A program made the translations under genes and the position numbers. Shown here piece by piece: positions 32,559-40,729 of a stretch of 64,000 bases of DNA. The DNA is taken from NCBI RefSeq assembly GCF_003002095.1, contig NZ_PVZC01000005.1, positions 496,001 to 560,000 of the forward strand, given 5' to 3'. Every line of letters begins with the position of its first letter. Position 1 is the stretch's first letter. The notes under the pieces were generated by a model, which saw only the letters and a list, made by a program, of their open reading frames with translations, did not search any database and was not told the origin of the DNA. The stretch comes from Allonocardiopsis opalescens (lineage in GTDB: Bacteria; Actinomycetota; Actinomycetes; Streptosporangiales; Streptosporangiaceae).

Positions 32559-33806
32559 TCAGCGGCGGTAGACGATCCGGCCGCCGATGACGGTCGCGGC
32601 CACCGACAGGTCGGGGTCCAGGACGACCAGGTCGGCGTCGGCGCCCGGGGCGATCCTGCCCTTGGCGGCCGCGCCGAGCTGCGCGGCCGGGGTGGCCGAG
32701 GCGGTGCGCAGGGCCGCGGCGAGCGGCACCCCGGCGCCGACCAGGGTGGCGACGGCGTGGTCCAGGGCGCGGCCGCCGCCCGCCGGGCCGCCGCCCGCCG
32801 CGGTGATCTCGCCGCCCCGCACGCTCACCTCGGTGCCCTCCCAGCGACGGTGCGCGCCGTCGGGCAGCCCGGACACGTCGCTGCCGTCGCTGACGGCCAT
32901 CATCCGGTCCGGCCCCACGGCGTCGTGCAGGAAGCGCAGCAGCGGGGCGGCGACGTGCCGCCCGTCGGCGATCACCTCCACCCGCACCCGCTCGTCCACC
33001 AGGGCCGCGGTCACCGCGCCGGGCGCGTGCCGGTCGATGGGCGGCAGCGCGTTGAAGCAGTGGGTGACCCGGCGCACGCCCGCGTCGAAGGCGCGCCTGG
33101 CCTGCTCGTAGCCCGCGGTGGAGTGGCCGAGCGAGGCGGAGACCCCCAGCTCCGCTAGGACGGCCACGGCCTCGGCACCGCCGGGCAGCTCGGGGGCGAG
33201 CGTGACGGTGCGCAGCGCGCCGCCCGCGGCGGCGTGCAGCCGGTGGATCTCGGCGGCGGTCGCGGTGCGCAGCCGCTCGGCCGGGTGCACGCCCCGCGCC
33301 TGCGGGCTGATGAACGGCCCCTCCAGGTGCAGGCCGAGCAGGTGGACGCCGCAGCCGCCGAGGCGCCCGCCCGCCGCGGCCAGGCCGCGCACCGCCGCCG
33401 CCAGCGCGTCCGGGGCGGCGCTGACCGTGGTCGCGACGCACGCCGTCACGCCGTGCCGGGCGAGGTGCCCGCCGATCGCGGCGAGCCCGTCAGGGTCGGG
33501 CGCCATAAAGCTGTGCCCGAGCGCGCCGTGCACATGGGTGTCGATGAATCCGGGCGCCACCACTTGACCGGACACGTCCCACCGCGTCTCGGCAGGACCG
33601 CCGGTTCCGTCGAGGTCCGCCGGGGTCGCCTCCCCCGGCCCCTCTCGGCGCGCCCGCTCCGCGCCGAGAGGCGGTGCGGGCGCTCCCGGCGGCAGCACCG
33701 CGTGCACGGTGCCGCCGTCGAGCACCAGGTCGCGCTGTGTCAACCGGCCATCGGGCAGCAGCACCCTCCCCCCGGCCAGCCGCAGCGGCCCGGCGCCCGT
33801 TCCCAT
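32559..33806 (-). CDS. nagA: N-acetylglucosamine-6-phosphate deacetylase
   Basis: A 415-residue amidohydrolase read from ATG 33806 (GGAGGGC upstream; a longer frame is repeat sequence). It has the metal motif PGFIDTHVHGALGHSF, LHLEGPFISPQARG with the Glu ligand, LGHSTAGYEQARRAFDAG, THCFNALPP and the catalytic Asp in MMAVSDGSDVSG, and ends VVLDPDLSVAATVIGG. The enzyme removes acetyl from GlcNAc-6-P (or GalNAc-6-P in AgaA relatives). An extended Pro/Gly-rich stretch at about residues 38-70 is not typical. It is 357 bp downstream of the SIS/PTS operon on the same strand and separated from it by a repeat. Confidence 0.93.
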   Translation of the reverse strand: MGTGAGPLRLAGGRVLLPDGRLTQRDLVLDGGTVHAVLPPGAPAPPLGAERARREGPGEATPADLDGTGGPAETRWDVSGQVVAPGFIDTHVHGALGHSFMAPDPDGLAAIGGHLARHGVTACVATTVSAAPDALAAAVRGLAAAGGRLGGCGVHLLGLHLEGPFISPQARGVHPAERLRTATAAEIHRLHAAAGGALRTVTLAPELPGGAEAVAVLAELGVSASLGHSTAGYEQARRAFDAGVRRVTHCFNALPPIDRHAPGAVTAALVDERVRVEVIADGRHVAAPLLRFLHDAVGPDRMMAVSDGSDVSGLPDGAHRRWEGTEVSVRGGEITAAGGGPAGGGRALDHAVATLVGAGVPLAAALRTASATPAAQLGAAAKGRIAPGADADLVVLDPDLSVAATVIGGRIVYRR

Positions 33807-33948
33807 GCCCTCCACTCCTCTCAGGTGCCTCCGGCCGACGACGGCACGGTCACAACGGCCTGGCCGTGACGCGTCCTGGGCCGCCCGCGCCGGCCCGGTC
33901 GGCCGGTGACGACGCCCGATACGCCAGACGCAAGTGGGCGAGCCCGGC

Positions 33949-34096
33949 CTGTGGACAGGACGGCGCCGATCGGGCCGGTTGTCCACAGTTTCCGTGCCGG
34001 GCCGGCCCGGAGGGCTTGACAGCTGCGAGGCTCGGGGCGCGGCTTGGCCTTGTTGGGGTGGTTTGCCCCCTGGAGGGGCGGGGCCCGAGACGGGCG
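33949..34096 (+). repeat. Intergenic repeat family B, copy B, with DnaA-box-like pair
   Basis: CTGTGGAC (33949-33956) and GTCCACAG (33981-33988), then CTTGACAGCTGCGAGGCTCG and TTGTTGGGGTGGTTTGCCCC with the same GCCCC/GGGGC hairpin. It occupies most of the gap between nagA and the SIS gene, antisense to both. Confidence 0.88.
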
Positions 34097-34163
34097 GCAC
34101 CACCCGAAGGGCCCCGCCTTGGACCGCTCCGCCTAGGACCGGTCTGGCCGGACCGGGCTGCCC

Positions 34164-35243
34164 TCAATTCGCCGCCGTGCTGATCGAGCGCCGCATCACC
34201 GTCCGCGCCTCGCGGTACCGGGGCTCGTCCTGGCGCATCACGTCGGGGTCCAGGCCGCGGCCCAGTGCCAGCTGGTGCGCGAAGCAGTACAGCGGCAGCG
34301 CGGTGAGCAGCGGCATGACCGGCGCGGGCAGGGCGGGCAGCCGGGTGGCGGCGTCGGCGGCGGCCAGGGCCTCCTCGTCGTCCCCGATGACCCAGGTGGC
34401 GGCGCCGATGGCGCGCAGCCCGGCCAGGGTGCGGCGGACGGCGTCGCGGTCGCGCTCCCCGACGGCCAGCACGATCGCGAGTTCGCCCGCCCGGGTGCTC
34501 ACCCAGGTGCCGTGCGCCGCCTCCTCGATCTGCCAGCCGACGGCGTACACGGAGGCGGCCTCGGTGATCTTCAGGGCGCCTTCCAGGGCGGTGGCGTGCT
34601 CGGGACCCGCGCCGACGACGACGTAGCGGGGCGCGTCGGCCCAGCGGTCGGCCAGGTCGGCGGCCTGCGGCCAGGCGGCGGCGAGCAGCGCGCCGACATG
34701 CCCGGCGGGCTCGGCGAGCGCGTCCAGGCCCGGCGCCGCGGCGCCGCGCAGCGCGGCGAGCTCGCGGGCCAGCCGCAGCCCGCGCACCAGGGTGCTGACG
34801 TAGCTGCGGGTCTTGGGCAGCGCCGACTCCATGCCGCGCTCGTCGACCAGGGCGTACCCGGCCGCGGCGGCCAGCGGCGAGGCGCCGTCGTCGGTGATGG
34901 CGATGACGGGCCGCCCGGCCGCGGCGGCGGCGCGCGCCGCGGCGACCACGTCGGGCGTGCGCCCGGTGTGGGAGATCGCGATGAGCGCGTCGGCGGGCCC
35001 GGCCGGCGGCGGGTAGCCGGCGTACTCGTACGCCTCGGTCACCCGGGAGCGCAGCCCGGCGGCGTCGAAGGCGTAGCCGAGGACCGCGGCCGCGAACAGC
35101 GAGGAGCCGCAGCCGACCAGGTCGACCGCTGAAGCCCCGGCCAGGACGGCCGCCGCGGTCCGCGCGTCCTCGGGGCGCTCGCCCGCTTCGGCCAGCACCT
35201 CGGGGACGGCCTCGACGCCCGCGCGCATGTGGACGCCGCTCAT
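34164..35243 (-). CDS. SIS-domain aminosugar-phosphate isomerase/deaminase (AgaS/FrlB-like)
   Basis: A 359-residue protein with two SIS domains. The first has VDLVGCGSSLFAAAVLGYAF and ALIAISHTGRTPDVVAAARA, a phosphosugar-binding SxS/T site. The second has YVVVGAGPEHATALEGALKI, TEAASVYAVGWQIEEAAHGT. The catalytic Glu and His of isomerase/deaminases are plausible in the EEAAHG segment. With a PTS and NagA it would convert an amino-sugar 6-phosphate to the ketose phosphate plus ammonia, as AgaS does in galactosamine use. The ATG overlaps the IIB stop (ATGA). Confidence 0.88.
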   Translation of the reverse strand: MSGVHMRAGVEAVPEVLAEAGERPEDARTAAAVLAGASAVDLVGCGSSLFAAAVLGYAFDAAGLRSRVTEAYEYAGYPPPAGPADALIAISHTGRTPDVVAAARAAAAAGRPVIAITDDGASPLAAAAGYALVDERGMESALPKTRSYVSTLVRGLRLARELAALRGAAAPGLDALAEPAGHVGALLAAAWPQAADLADRWADAPRYVVVGAGPEHATALEGALKITEAASVYAVGWQIEEAAHGTWVSTRAGELAIVLAVGERDRDAVRRTLAGLRAIGAATWVIGDDEEALAAADAATRLPALPAPVMPLLTALPLYCFAHQLALGRGLDPDVMRQDEPRYREARTVMRRSISTAAN

Positions 35244-35725
35244 CGCTTCAGCACCTCGGCGTTCAGCGAGTTGCGGCGCTGGCCGGGCAGCCACTGCACC
35301 GACAGCTCCAGACCGTGCTCGGCCAGCCGCTTCCACGCCTGGATCTCGGCGTCGGTGGCGTGCACCTCCTTGGTGAGCTTGATCTTCGCGCCCGGGGAGC
35401 GCACGCCGCCGATGTTCACCTCCGTCAGCTTCAGCCCGCCGTCGACCAGGGTGAGCAGGTCGACCGGGTTGGAGACCAGCAGCAGGGCGCGCCCCTCGGG
35501 CAGTTCGGCACCCGAGCCCAGCCGGCGCGCGGCCTCGGCCACCGTCCAGATCTCGATGCCGACGCCGTGCGGCACGGCCATGGTGACCAGGCTCTTCTCG
35601 AAGGCGTCGCCGGCCACGCGGTCGTTGGCCACGATGATCACGTCGGCGGCGACACTGCGGGTCCACCCCATCGTGACCTGGCCGTGGACCAGGCGGTGGT
35701 CCACCCGTACCAGTACGAGTTCCAT
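35240..35725 (-). CDS. PTS mannose-family EIIB component
   Basis: A 161-residue EIIB of the mannose/sorbose/N-acetylgalactosamine family. The phospho-acceptor His lies in VLVRVDHRLVHGQVTMGWTR (His-15 type). IIVANDRVAGDAFEKSLVTM and VNIGGVRSPGAKIKLTKEVH are typical family segments. It receives phosphate from EIIA and passes it to the sugar in transit through IIC-IID. It is 47 bp downstream of EIIA and overlaps the SIS gene by four bases. Confidence 0.94.
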   Translation of the reverse strand: MELVLVRVDHRLVHGQVTMGWTRSVAADVIIVANDRVAGDAFEKSLVTMAVPHGVGIEIWTVAEAARRLGSGAELPEGRALLLVSNPVDLLTLVDGGLKLTEVNIGGVRSPGAKIKLTKEVHATDAEIQAWKRLAEHGLELSVQWLPGQRRNSLNAEVLKR

Positions 35726-35772
35726 CCCGTTCCCTCCGTTCGCTGTCTTGGTTTCCGCCGGTGCGGCGGGCC

Positions 35773-36165
35773 TCAGCCCGCCGACCAGCGCACGACGCCC
35801 TGACGTCCGGCGCCCTCGGCCAGTTCGGCCAGCTCGGCCAGGGCCGTCCCGGCGCGGCGGGTCAGCACTTCGAGCAGCATCGGCACGTTCACCCCCGCGA
35901 CGACGGCCAGGCCGGGCAGCTCCCGGGTCAGCCGGGCCGCCGAGGTGAAGGGGGTGGCGCCGGGCAGGTCGGCCAGCACCAGCACGCCCTCGCCGCCGTC
36001 CAGCGCGGCGGCCGTCTCGCGCAGCCGGGCGCCGAAGCCCTCGGGCGCCTCGCCCTCCTCCAGGTCCAGCGCGGCGCTCGCCTGCTGCGGGCCGACGATC
36101 ACCTCCACCGCCGACAGCAGGCCCGAGGCCGAGCGGCCGTGCCCGGCCACCACTACCGCGACCAT
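35773..36165 (-). CDS. PTS mannose-family EIIA component
   Basis: A 130-residue EIIA-Man domain: MVAVVVAGHGRSASGLLSAV carries the phospho-acceptor His near residue 8, and VLVLADLPGATPFTSAARL is the classic second motif. It takes phosphate from HPr. A TTG two codons upstream is an alternative start with better-spaced GAGGA; I prefer the ATG at 36165. It lies between the fused IIC-IID gene (44 bp upstream) and IIB. Confidence 0.93.
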   Translation of the reverse strand: MVAVVVAGHGRSASGLLSAVEVIVGPQQASAALDLEEGEAPEGFGARLRETAAALDGGEGVLVLADLPGATPFTSAARLTRELPGLAVVAGVNVPMLLEVLTRRAGTALAELAELAEGAGRQGVVRWSAG

Positions 36166-36209
36166 CTCCAAGGCGTCCTCCGTGTTCTCCGTGTCCTGTG
36201 TGTCCGCCG

Positions 36210-37940
36210 TCAGCCGCCGGTGTGCAGCACGCCCAGGGCGCCGAGGCCGAAGCCGACGACGGCCAGCACCAGCAGCACGAGCATCGCGTTCACCCGGCGG
36301 CGGATGCCCCAGAAGGCCAGCAGCGTGATGCCGAGCGGGATGATCTTCGGCATGACCTGGTCGAGCATGTCCTGGAGGCTGACCACGGACTCGCCCTGCG
36401 TGTACTGGAGCGGGGTGTCGATGGACAGCCAGGTGCCGACGAGCGCGCCGACGCCCATCAGGCCGGCGATGGAGGCGCCCTCCATCAGCCGCTTGATCGC
36501 GGTCTGGTCGATCCGCTCGAACAGCCGCCGGCCGAGCCGGAAGCCGTAGCTGAGCGAGACCCAGCGGATCACCACGTGCACGACGTTCACCGGGATGAGG
36601 AAGACCAGCGGTGCGAGCACATTGCCCTGGAGGGCCAGCGAGGCGCTGATGCCGCTGAACAGCGGGCGCAGGGTGCCGTGGAAGGCGGCGTCGCCGATGC
36701 CGGCCAGCGGGCCCATCAGGCTGCCCTTGACGCCCTGGATGGTCTGCACGCTGTTGTGCTCGCGCTCGGCGCGCTCCTCGGCGTCGAGTCCGGCCAGGTC
36801 GTCGGTGGTATCGGTGCGGGTGGGCGCGGGTTCGACGGCCGTCGCGGTGACGGTGGCGGACGGCGCGTCGGACGCCGCCGCCGTAGCGGTGCGGGCCTCG
36901 GCGGCGGCCGGGGCGGTGATCGCGGCGTGCTGGGCCTCCAGGTCGCTCACCAGCGCCAGGATGGGGCCGGGCAGCCAGGCGTGGCTGTTGAAGAACACCA
37001 GGTGGCGGCGGAGTGCGGCTCCGAAGCGCTCCCGGTCCGGGTAGAGCCGGCGCAGGAACGGCAGCAGCGCCCAGGTGAAGCCCATGGCCTGCATGCGGTC
37101 GAAGCTGAAGGCCGACTGGACCGCGAAGGACCGCCAGAACAGCCGGCGCTGGTCGCGGCGGCTGTAGGTGGCGGCCTCGGCCTGGTCACCGTCGCCGCGG
37201 TGCACCAGCTGGACGCCGCCCTTCTGGAAGATCCACACGGCCGCGATCATGAAGCCGAGCGCGGCGACGCCCAGCACGCCGAAGCTGGTGTAGGCGGCCA
37301 GCAGGAAGCCGATGAAGAAGAAGGGCATCAGCATCTTGGTGGACAGGGTGTTGAGCAGCAGCGCGAAGCCGAGCGCGGGCAGTACCGCTCCGGCCACCAT
37401 CAGGCCGTTCTGCAGCGGCCCCTCGATGGCCGCGCTGAGGTGCTGCACCGCCGTGGTGCCCAGCTGCAGACCGAGGAAGGCGGGCACCGCGATGCACAGG
37501 AAGTGCACGAAGTTGCCCAGGTGCACCATGGCGGCCACCCCCCGTCCGCTTCCTCGGTCGGCATAGCGTTCGGCCGCTGTGACGAAGACCGTGCTCACCG
37601 CCTTGGCGATGAGTTCGCCGAAAGCGCCGAGGAGGGCGGCGGGCACCGCCACCACCATCGCCTGCTCCGGTGAGAGCCCGGCGGTGATGGCGAACGCGGT
37701 GCCGAGCACGCTGCCGATCGGCAGGTTGGGCGGTACGGAGCCGCCGACGTCGGCCGCGCCGATGAAGATCAGTTCGAGGGCGGCGCCGACGGCGAGTCCG
37801 GTGGCGAGGTCGCCCAGTACGAGGCCGGTCAGCGGCCCGAGCACGATCGCGCGCTCCAGGAACAGGTCGCCCATGAAGCGGCGGCTGAAGTACGCGAAGC
37901 CCGCGATGAACGCGAGCAGGAGGACTTGCCCCAGGGTCAT
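36210..37940 (-). CDS. Fused PTS mannose-family EIIC-EIID permease
   Basis: A 576-residue membrane protein combining two normally separate components. Residues ~1-250 are EIIC (LERAIVLGPLTGLVLGDLAT, GAALELIFIGAADVGGSVPP, and GKAVST-like repeats of helices). From about 260 the EIID part starts (RRLFWRSFAVQSAFSFDRMQ, LRRHLVFFNSHAWLPGPILA), continues with GVKGSLMGPLAGIGDAAFHG and ends in a C-terminal helix. An Ala/Thr-rich insert at about residues 335-385 interrupts the EIID part. It imports and, with IIAB, phosphorylates an amino sugar. The start is ATG 37940; a GTG three codons earlier is possible. Fusion of IIC and IID is uncommon. Confidence 0.92.
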   Translation of the reverse strand: MTLGQVLLLAFIAGFAYFSRRFMGDLFLERAIVLGPLTGLVLGDLATGLAVGAALELIFIGAADVGGSVPPNLPIGSVLGTAFAITAGLSPEQAMVVAVPAALLGAFGELIAKAVSTVFVTAAERYADRGSGRGVAAMVHLGNFVHFLCIAVPAFLGLQLGTTAVQHLSAAIEGPLQNGLMVAGAVLPALGFALLLNTLSTKMLMPFFFIGFLLAAYTSFGVLGVAALGFMIAAVWIFQKGGVQLVHRGDGDQAEAATYSRRDQRRLFWRSFAVQSAFSFDRMQAMGFTWALLPFLRRLYPDRERFGAALRRHLVFFNSHAWLPGPILALVSDLEAQHAAITAPAAAEARTATAAASDAPSATVTATAVEPAPTRTDTTDDLAGLDAEERAEREHNSVQTIQGVKGSLMGPLAGIGDAAFHGTLRPLFSGISASLALQGNVLAPLVFLIPVNVVHVVIRWVSLSYGFRLGRRLFERIDQTAIKRLMEGASIAGLMGVGALVGTWLSIDTPLQYTQGESVVSLQDMLDQVMPKIIPLGITLLAFWGIRRRVNAMLVLLVLAVVGFGLGALGVLHTGG

Positions 37941-38125
37941 CTGACCCACCTTTCACTCGGACGGTCCGGCGGTACGCCGTTGCGGCCGCACCCGGCGCGC
38001 CGCGCCGGGCAGGGGGACCGTGCCGCCACCGGCGGACCGTCACGAAGGGTGACCACGGGCAGGGGGCAGCCCCGTGACCTGGCCATCCGAAGATCGTTGA
38101 CGGGAGGCTACGCGCTCCCGCCACG

Positions 38126-38163
38126 ATCGAGCAAGAGAGATGCTCATTTTTGCTCGATTGCTC
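38126..38163. promoter_or_regulatory. Operator-like TGCTC repeats upstream of the PTS operon
   Basis: ATCGAGCA (38126-38133) and TGCTCGAT (38151-38158) form an inverted repeat, and TGCTC also starts at 38141 and 38159. The stretch is AT-rich relative to its surroundings. It lies between the PTS operon and the divergent DeoR gene, the expected place for DeoR/AgaR-type binding. Confidence 0.6.
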
Positions 38164-38372
38164 GGTTAAACGTGCGTTACCTGCTCGTCACCTGGGGTCG
38201 GTGGGCCAGACACCGGTCACGGCGCGCGGGTGGCTCACCGTCCGTTCGGTGGTGCGGGGGCGCGTCGGGGTGCCTCGGCCGGGTGGTGTGCGGGCACTCG
38301 CCCCGTCCGGATCGCGGCTTCCCCGGGCCCGCCCCGCCATGGGCCCCGGCCCCGCCCACGTCATCGGCCCCA

Positions 38373-38518
38373 CCCGTCTCAGGCCCCGCCCCACCAGGGG
38401 GCAAACCACCCCGACAAGGCCAAGCCGCCCCCCGAGCCTCGCACCTGTCAAGCCCCCCGGGCAGGCCCCACACGGAAACTGTGGACAACCGGTCCCACCG
38501 GCCCCGCCCCGTCCACAG
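38373..38518 (-). repeat. Intergenic repeat family B, copy C (inverted), with DnaA-box-like pair
   Basis: Read on the minus strand it contains GTCCACAG and CTGTGGAC elements (plus coordinates 38511-38518 and 38479-38486), CTTGACAGGTGCGAGGCTCG and TTGCCCCCTGGTGGGGCGG. The hairpin loop base differs from copies A and B while the stem is kept. It lies in the 730-bp divergent region between the PTS and DeoR genes; no gene is seen there. Confidence 0.85.
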
Positions 38519-38673
38519 ACCGCGCCTACGCACTTGCGCCGCCCACATCGCGGGCCGACGCCTCCAGGCCCGTCCGGACGAGACCCGACGCGACGCCCAC
38601 CGCAGCGCCCCGCCCCACCGACCGATCCGGCCACCCATGCGCACCGACGCGCCGCGGGTCTAGCCTTGGGGCC

Positions 38674-39432
38674 ATGAAGAGGGCGGAGCGGCTGGTCGCG
38701 ATCATGGAGCACCTGGCCCGGGAGGGTTCGGTCGCGGTGTCCGCGCTCTCGCGGGGGCTCGGCGTCTCGGAGTCCTCGGTCCGGCGCGACCTCAACCTGC
38801 TGGAGACCCAGAAGTGGGTCTCGCGCACCCACGGCGGCGCGGTCGCACGCGGCACCCCGCTTGAGCTGCAGCTCACCAAGCGCGACGCCGAGCGCGCCGA
38901 GCGCGAGGACCGCATCGCACGCGTCGCCGCCACCCGGGTGCGCGACGGCTACAGCGTGGGCCTGGTCAGCGGCACCGCGGTCGCCGCCGTCGGCCGGACG
39001 CTGGCCGACCGCGACGAGCTCACCGTGGTCACGAACGCCGTCGACATCGCCCACCAGCTGCTCGTCCACCCGCAGCTGCGCGTCGTCGTCACCGGCGGCG
39101 TCGCCGACCCGCGCACGGCCGCCCTCAGCGGCTCCTTCACCGAGGCCATCCTGGACCGCGTCAACCTCGACACCGTGTTCGTCCAGGCCGACGGCGTCGC
39201 CGCCCGCTCCGGCCTCACCGCCGACGACGCCGGATACGCCCAGATCGCCGCCATGTTCGTCCGCCGCGCCAACCAGGTCATCGCCATCCTCGACAGCGAC
39301 CGCGTGGGCCGCGCCTGCTTCACCCACATCTGCGACCTGGCCGAAGTCGACGAACTCATCACCGACTCCGGCGCCGACGAGGACCGCCTCGACCAGCTGG
39401 CCTCGGCCGGCCTCCAGGTCACCATCGCCTGA
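38674..39432 (+). CDS. DeoR-family transcriptional regulator of the amino-sugar PTS locus
   Basis: A 252-residue DeoR regulator. The N-terminal HTH reads RLVAIMEHLAREGSVAVSAL to SSVRRDLNLLETQKWVSRTH, followed by GGAVARGTPLELQLTKRDAE. The C-terminal sensor domain binds a sugar phosphate, with GLVSGTAVAAVGRTLADRDE, VVTNAVDIAHQLL and VVVTGGVADPRTAALSG. A TAGCCT lies about 8 bp before the ATG. It is divergent from the PTS operon and, like AgaR or GlpR, should repress it until a phosphosugar accumulates. Confidence 0.92.
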   Translation: MKRAERLVAIMEHLAREGSVAVSALSRGLGVSESSVRRDLNLLETQKWVSRTHGGAVARGTPLELQLTKRDAERAEREDRIARVAATRVRDGYSVGLVSGTAVAAVGRTLADRDELTVVTNAVDIAHQLLVHPQLRVVVTGGVADPRTAALSGSFTEAILDRVNLDTVFVQADGVAARSGLTADDAGYAQIAAMFVRRANQVIAILDSDRVGRACFTHICDLAEVDELITDSGADEDRLDQLASAGLQVTIA

Positions 39433-39543
39433 CGGCACCGACGCGCTCGTCGACGCACCCGGACGCCGCCGAACTCGCCCGCGCGCAGCCCTCCGACCGC
39501 GACTCCGCCCCCTTACGCCCGAACGGCGCATTCCGGCGCGCGG

Positions 39544-40194
39544 CTACCAGACGTCGTGCACGCTGAGCGGAGCGGGCGGCGGCAGCGGCACCGCCGGGTC
39601 GGCGTGGTCAGCGCGGAAGGAATTGAGCAGGTAGGCGACCAGTCGCCGGGACGCGGCCCGGGCCAGCTCCGCGGAGCCGCCGGCGATGCCGCTGTTGGCC
39701 GTGAGCAGCAGCAGGAGGTCGTCGGGCGCGAAGTCCGCGCGCAGCCGGCCGGCCGCCTTGGCCCGGTCGGCCAGCGCGGTCGCGCCGCGCAGGGCGCGCT
39801 CGCGCGTCGCGTCGACGTCGATCACGTCGGGATAGGCCGCGAGGAAGGCCGCGCTGAAGCCCCGGTCGGCGATCTGCATGGCGCACAGCCTCTCCACGGC
39901 CGCGCAGAACCCGCGCCACGGGTCCGGGTCGGCCAGCCCTTCGTCCACCACCGCGGCACAGGCCGCGAACTGGTCGGCGAACACCTCGATGACCAGCGAA
40001 TCCTTGGTGGGAAACCGGCGGTAGAGCGTCGCGACGCCCACTCCGGCGCGCCGGGCGATCGTGGCCATCGGCACGTCCAGCCCGCGGCCGGCGAACAGCT
40101 CGCGGGCCACCTCGATGATCCGGTCGCGGTTGCGGCGCGCGTCGGTGCGCAGCCCCGCCGCATCGCCCGGCATCCGAGACGGTTCGGCGCTCAT
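39544..40194 (-). CDS. TetR-family transcriptional regulator
   Basis: A 216-residue regulator read from ATG 40194 (GAGAGGA upstream). The HTH region is DVPMATIARRAGVGVATLYR followed by RFPTKDSLVIEVF, and the C-terminal part is a helical ligand-binding domain of the type often seen next to small oxidoreductases. It is divergent from the nitroreductase-like gene. The 121-bp intergenic region contains an imperfect inverted repeat (GAAATGG...CCACTTTC, 40211-40235) suited to a TetR dimer and a TAGCGT -10-like box. Confidence 0.9.
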   Translation of the reverse strand: MSAEPSRMPGDAAGLRTDARRNRDRIIEVARELFAGRGLDVPMATIARRAGVGVATLYRRFPTKDSLVIEVFADQFAACAAVVDEGLADPDPWRGFCAAVERLCAMQIADRGFSAAFLAAYPDVIDVDATRERALRGATALADRAKAAGRLRADFAPDDLLLLLTANSGIAGGSAELARAASRRLVAYLLNSFRADHADPAVPLPPPAPLSVHDVW

Positions 40195-40315
40195 TCCTCT
40201 CACTCTAGAAGAAATGGACGGGGTACTCCACTTTCCTGGCTAGCGTGAAGGGACCCGGCCGACGGTGATCCGCACCGTCGACCACGGCCGGGAACGACGG
40301 CGCCAGGGAGGTCCG

Positions 40316-40669
40316 GTGCGGCACGGAGGAGCACTCGCGGAGCGCGTGGTGAGCAGAGTCAACGCCCTGGTGCTGGCGCTGCGCGCATCCCGGCGCTGGG
40401 GCGGCCCGGTCTCCAGGCACATCACGATCATCACCTACACGGGTCGGCGCTCGGGCCGGACCTTCAGCACCCCCGTCGGCTACCGCCGCGCGGGCGACAC
40501 CGTCACCATCGGCGTCCGGCTCCCCGACGCCAAGTCGTGGTGGCGCAACTTCACCGGCGACGGCGGCACGGTACGGCTCGACCTGGACGGTTCCGGCCGC
40601 ACCGGCCACGCCACCGCCCACCGCGACGCCAAGGGCCGCGTCACCGTCACCGTCCGGCTGGCGGACTGA
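40316..40669 (+). CDS. F420-dependent nitroreductase-like (DDN family) protein
   Basis: A 117-residue protein starting at GTG 40316 with GGGAGG upstream. The core HITIITYTGRRSGRTFSTPV followed by GYRRAGDTVTIGV is the family signature for deazaflavin (F420)-dependent nitroreductase/quinone reductase folds, as in mycobacterial Ddn. The split barrel continues with DAKSWWRNFTGDGGTVRLDL. It is divergent from a TetR regulator that probably represses it. A 15-bp-stem terminator follows. Confidence 0.88.
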   Translation: MRHGGALAERVVSRVNALVLALRASRRWGGPVSRHITIITYTGRRSGRTFSTPVGYRRAGDTVTIGVRLPDAKSWWRNFTGDGGTVRLDLDGSGRTGHATAHRDAKGRVTVTVRLAD

Positions 40670-40691
40670 CCCGCCGCCGGTGGCAGGCGAG

Positions 40692-40724
40692 GGCCGCACC
40701 GCGGCGGTGCGCCGCGGTGCGGCC
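40692..40724. terminator. Bidirectional terminator after the nitroreductase-like gene
   Basis: A perfect 15-bp stem (40692-40706 with 40110+600 = 40710-40724) with a three-base loop, GTG, between convergent genes. Confidence 0.88.
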
Positions 40725-40729
40725 GGAAC

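Noticed and set aside
32348-38518. Insertion sequence or transposon as source of repeat family B
   Set aside because: No terminal inverted repeats with target duplications and no transposase frame were seen around the copies.
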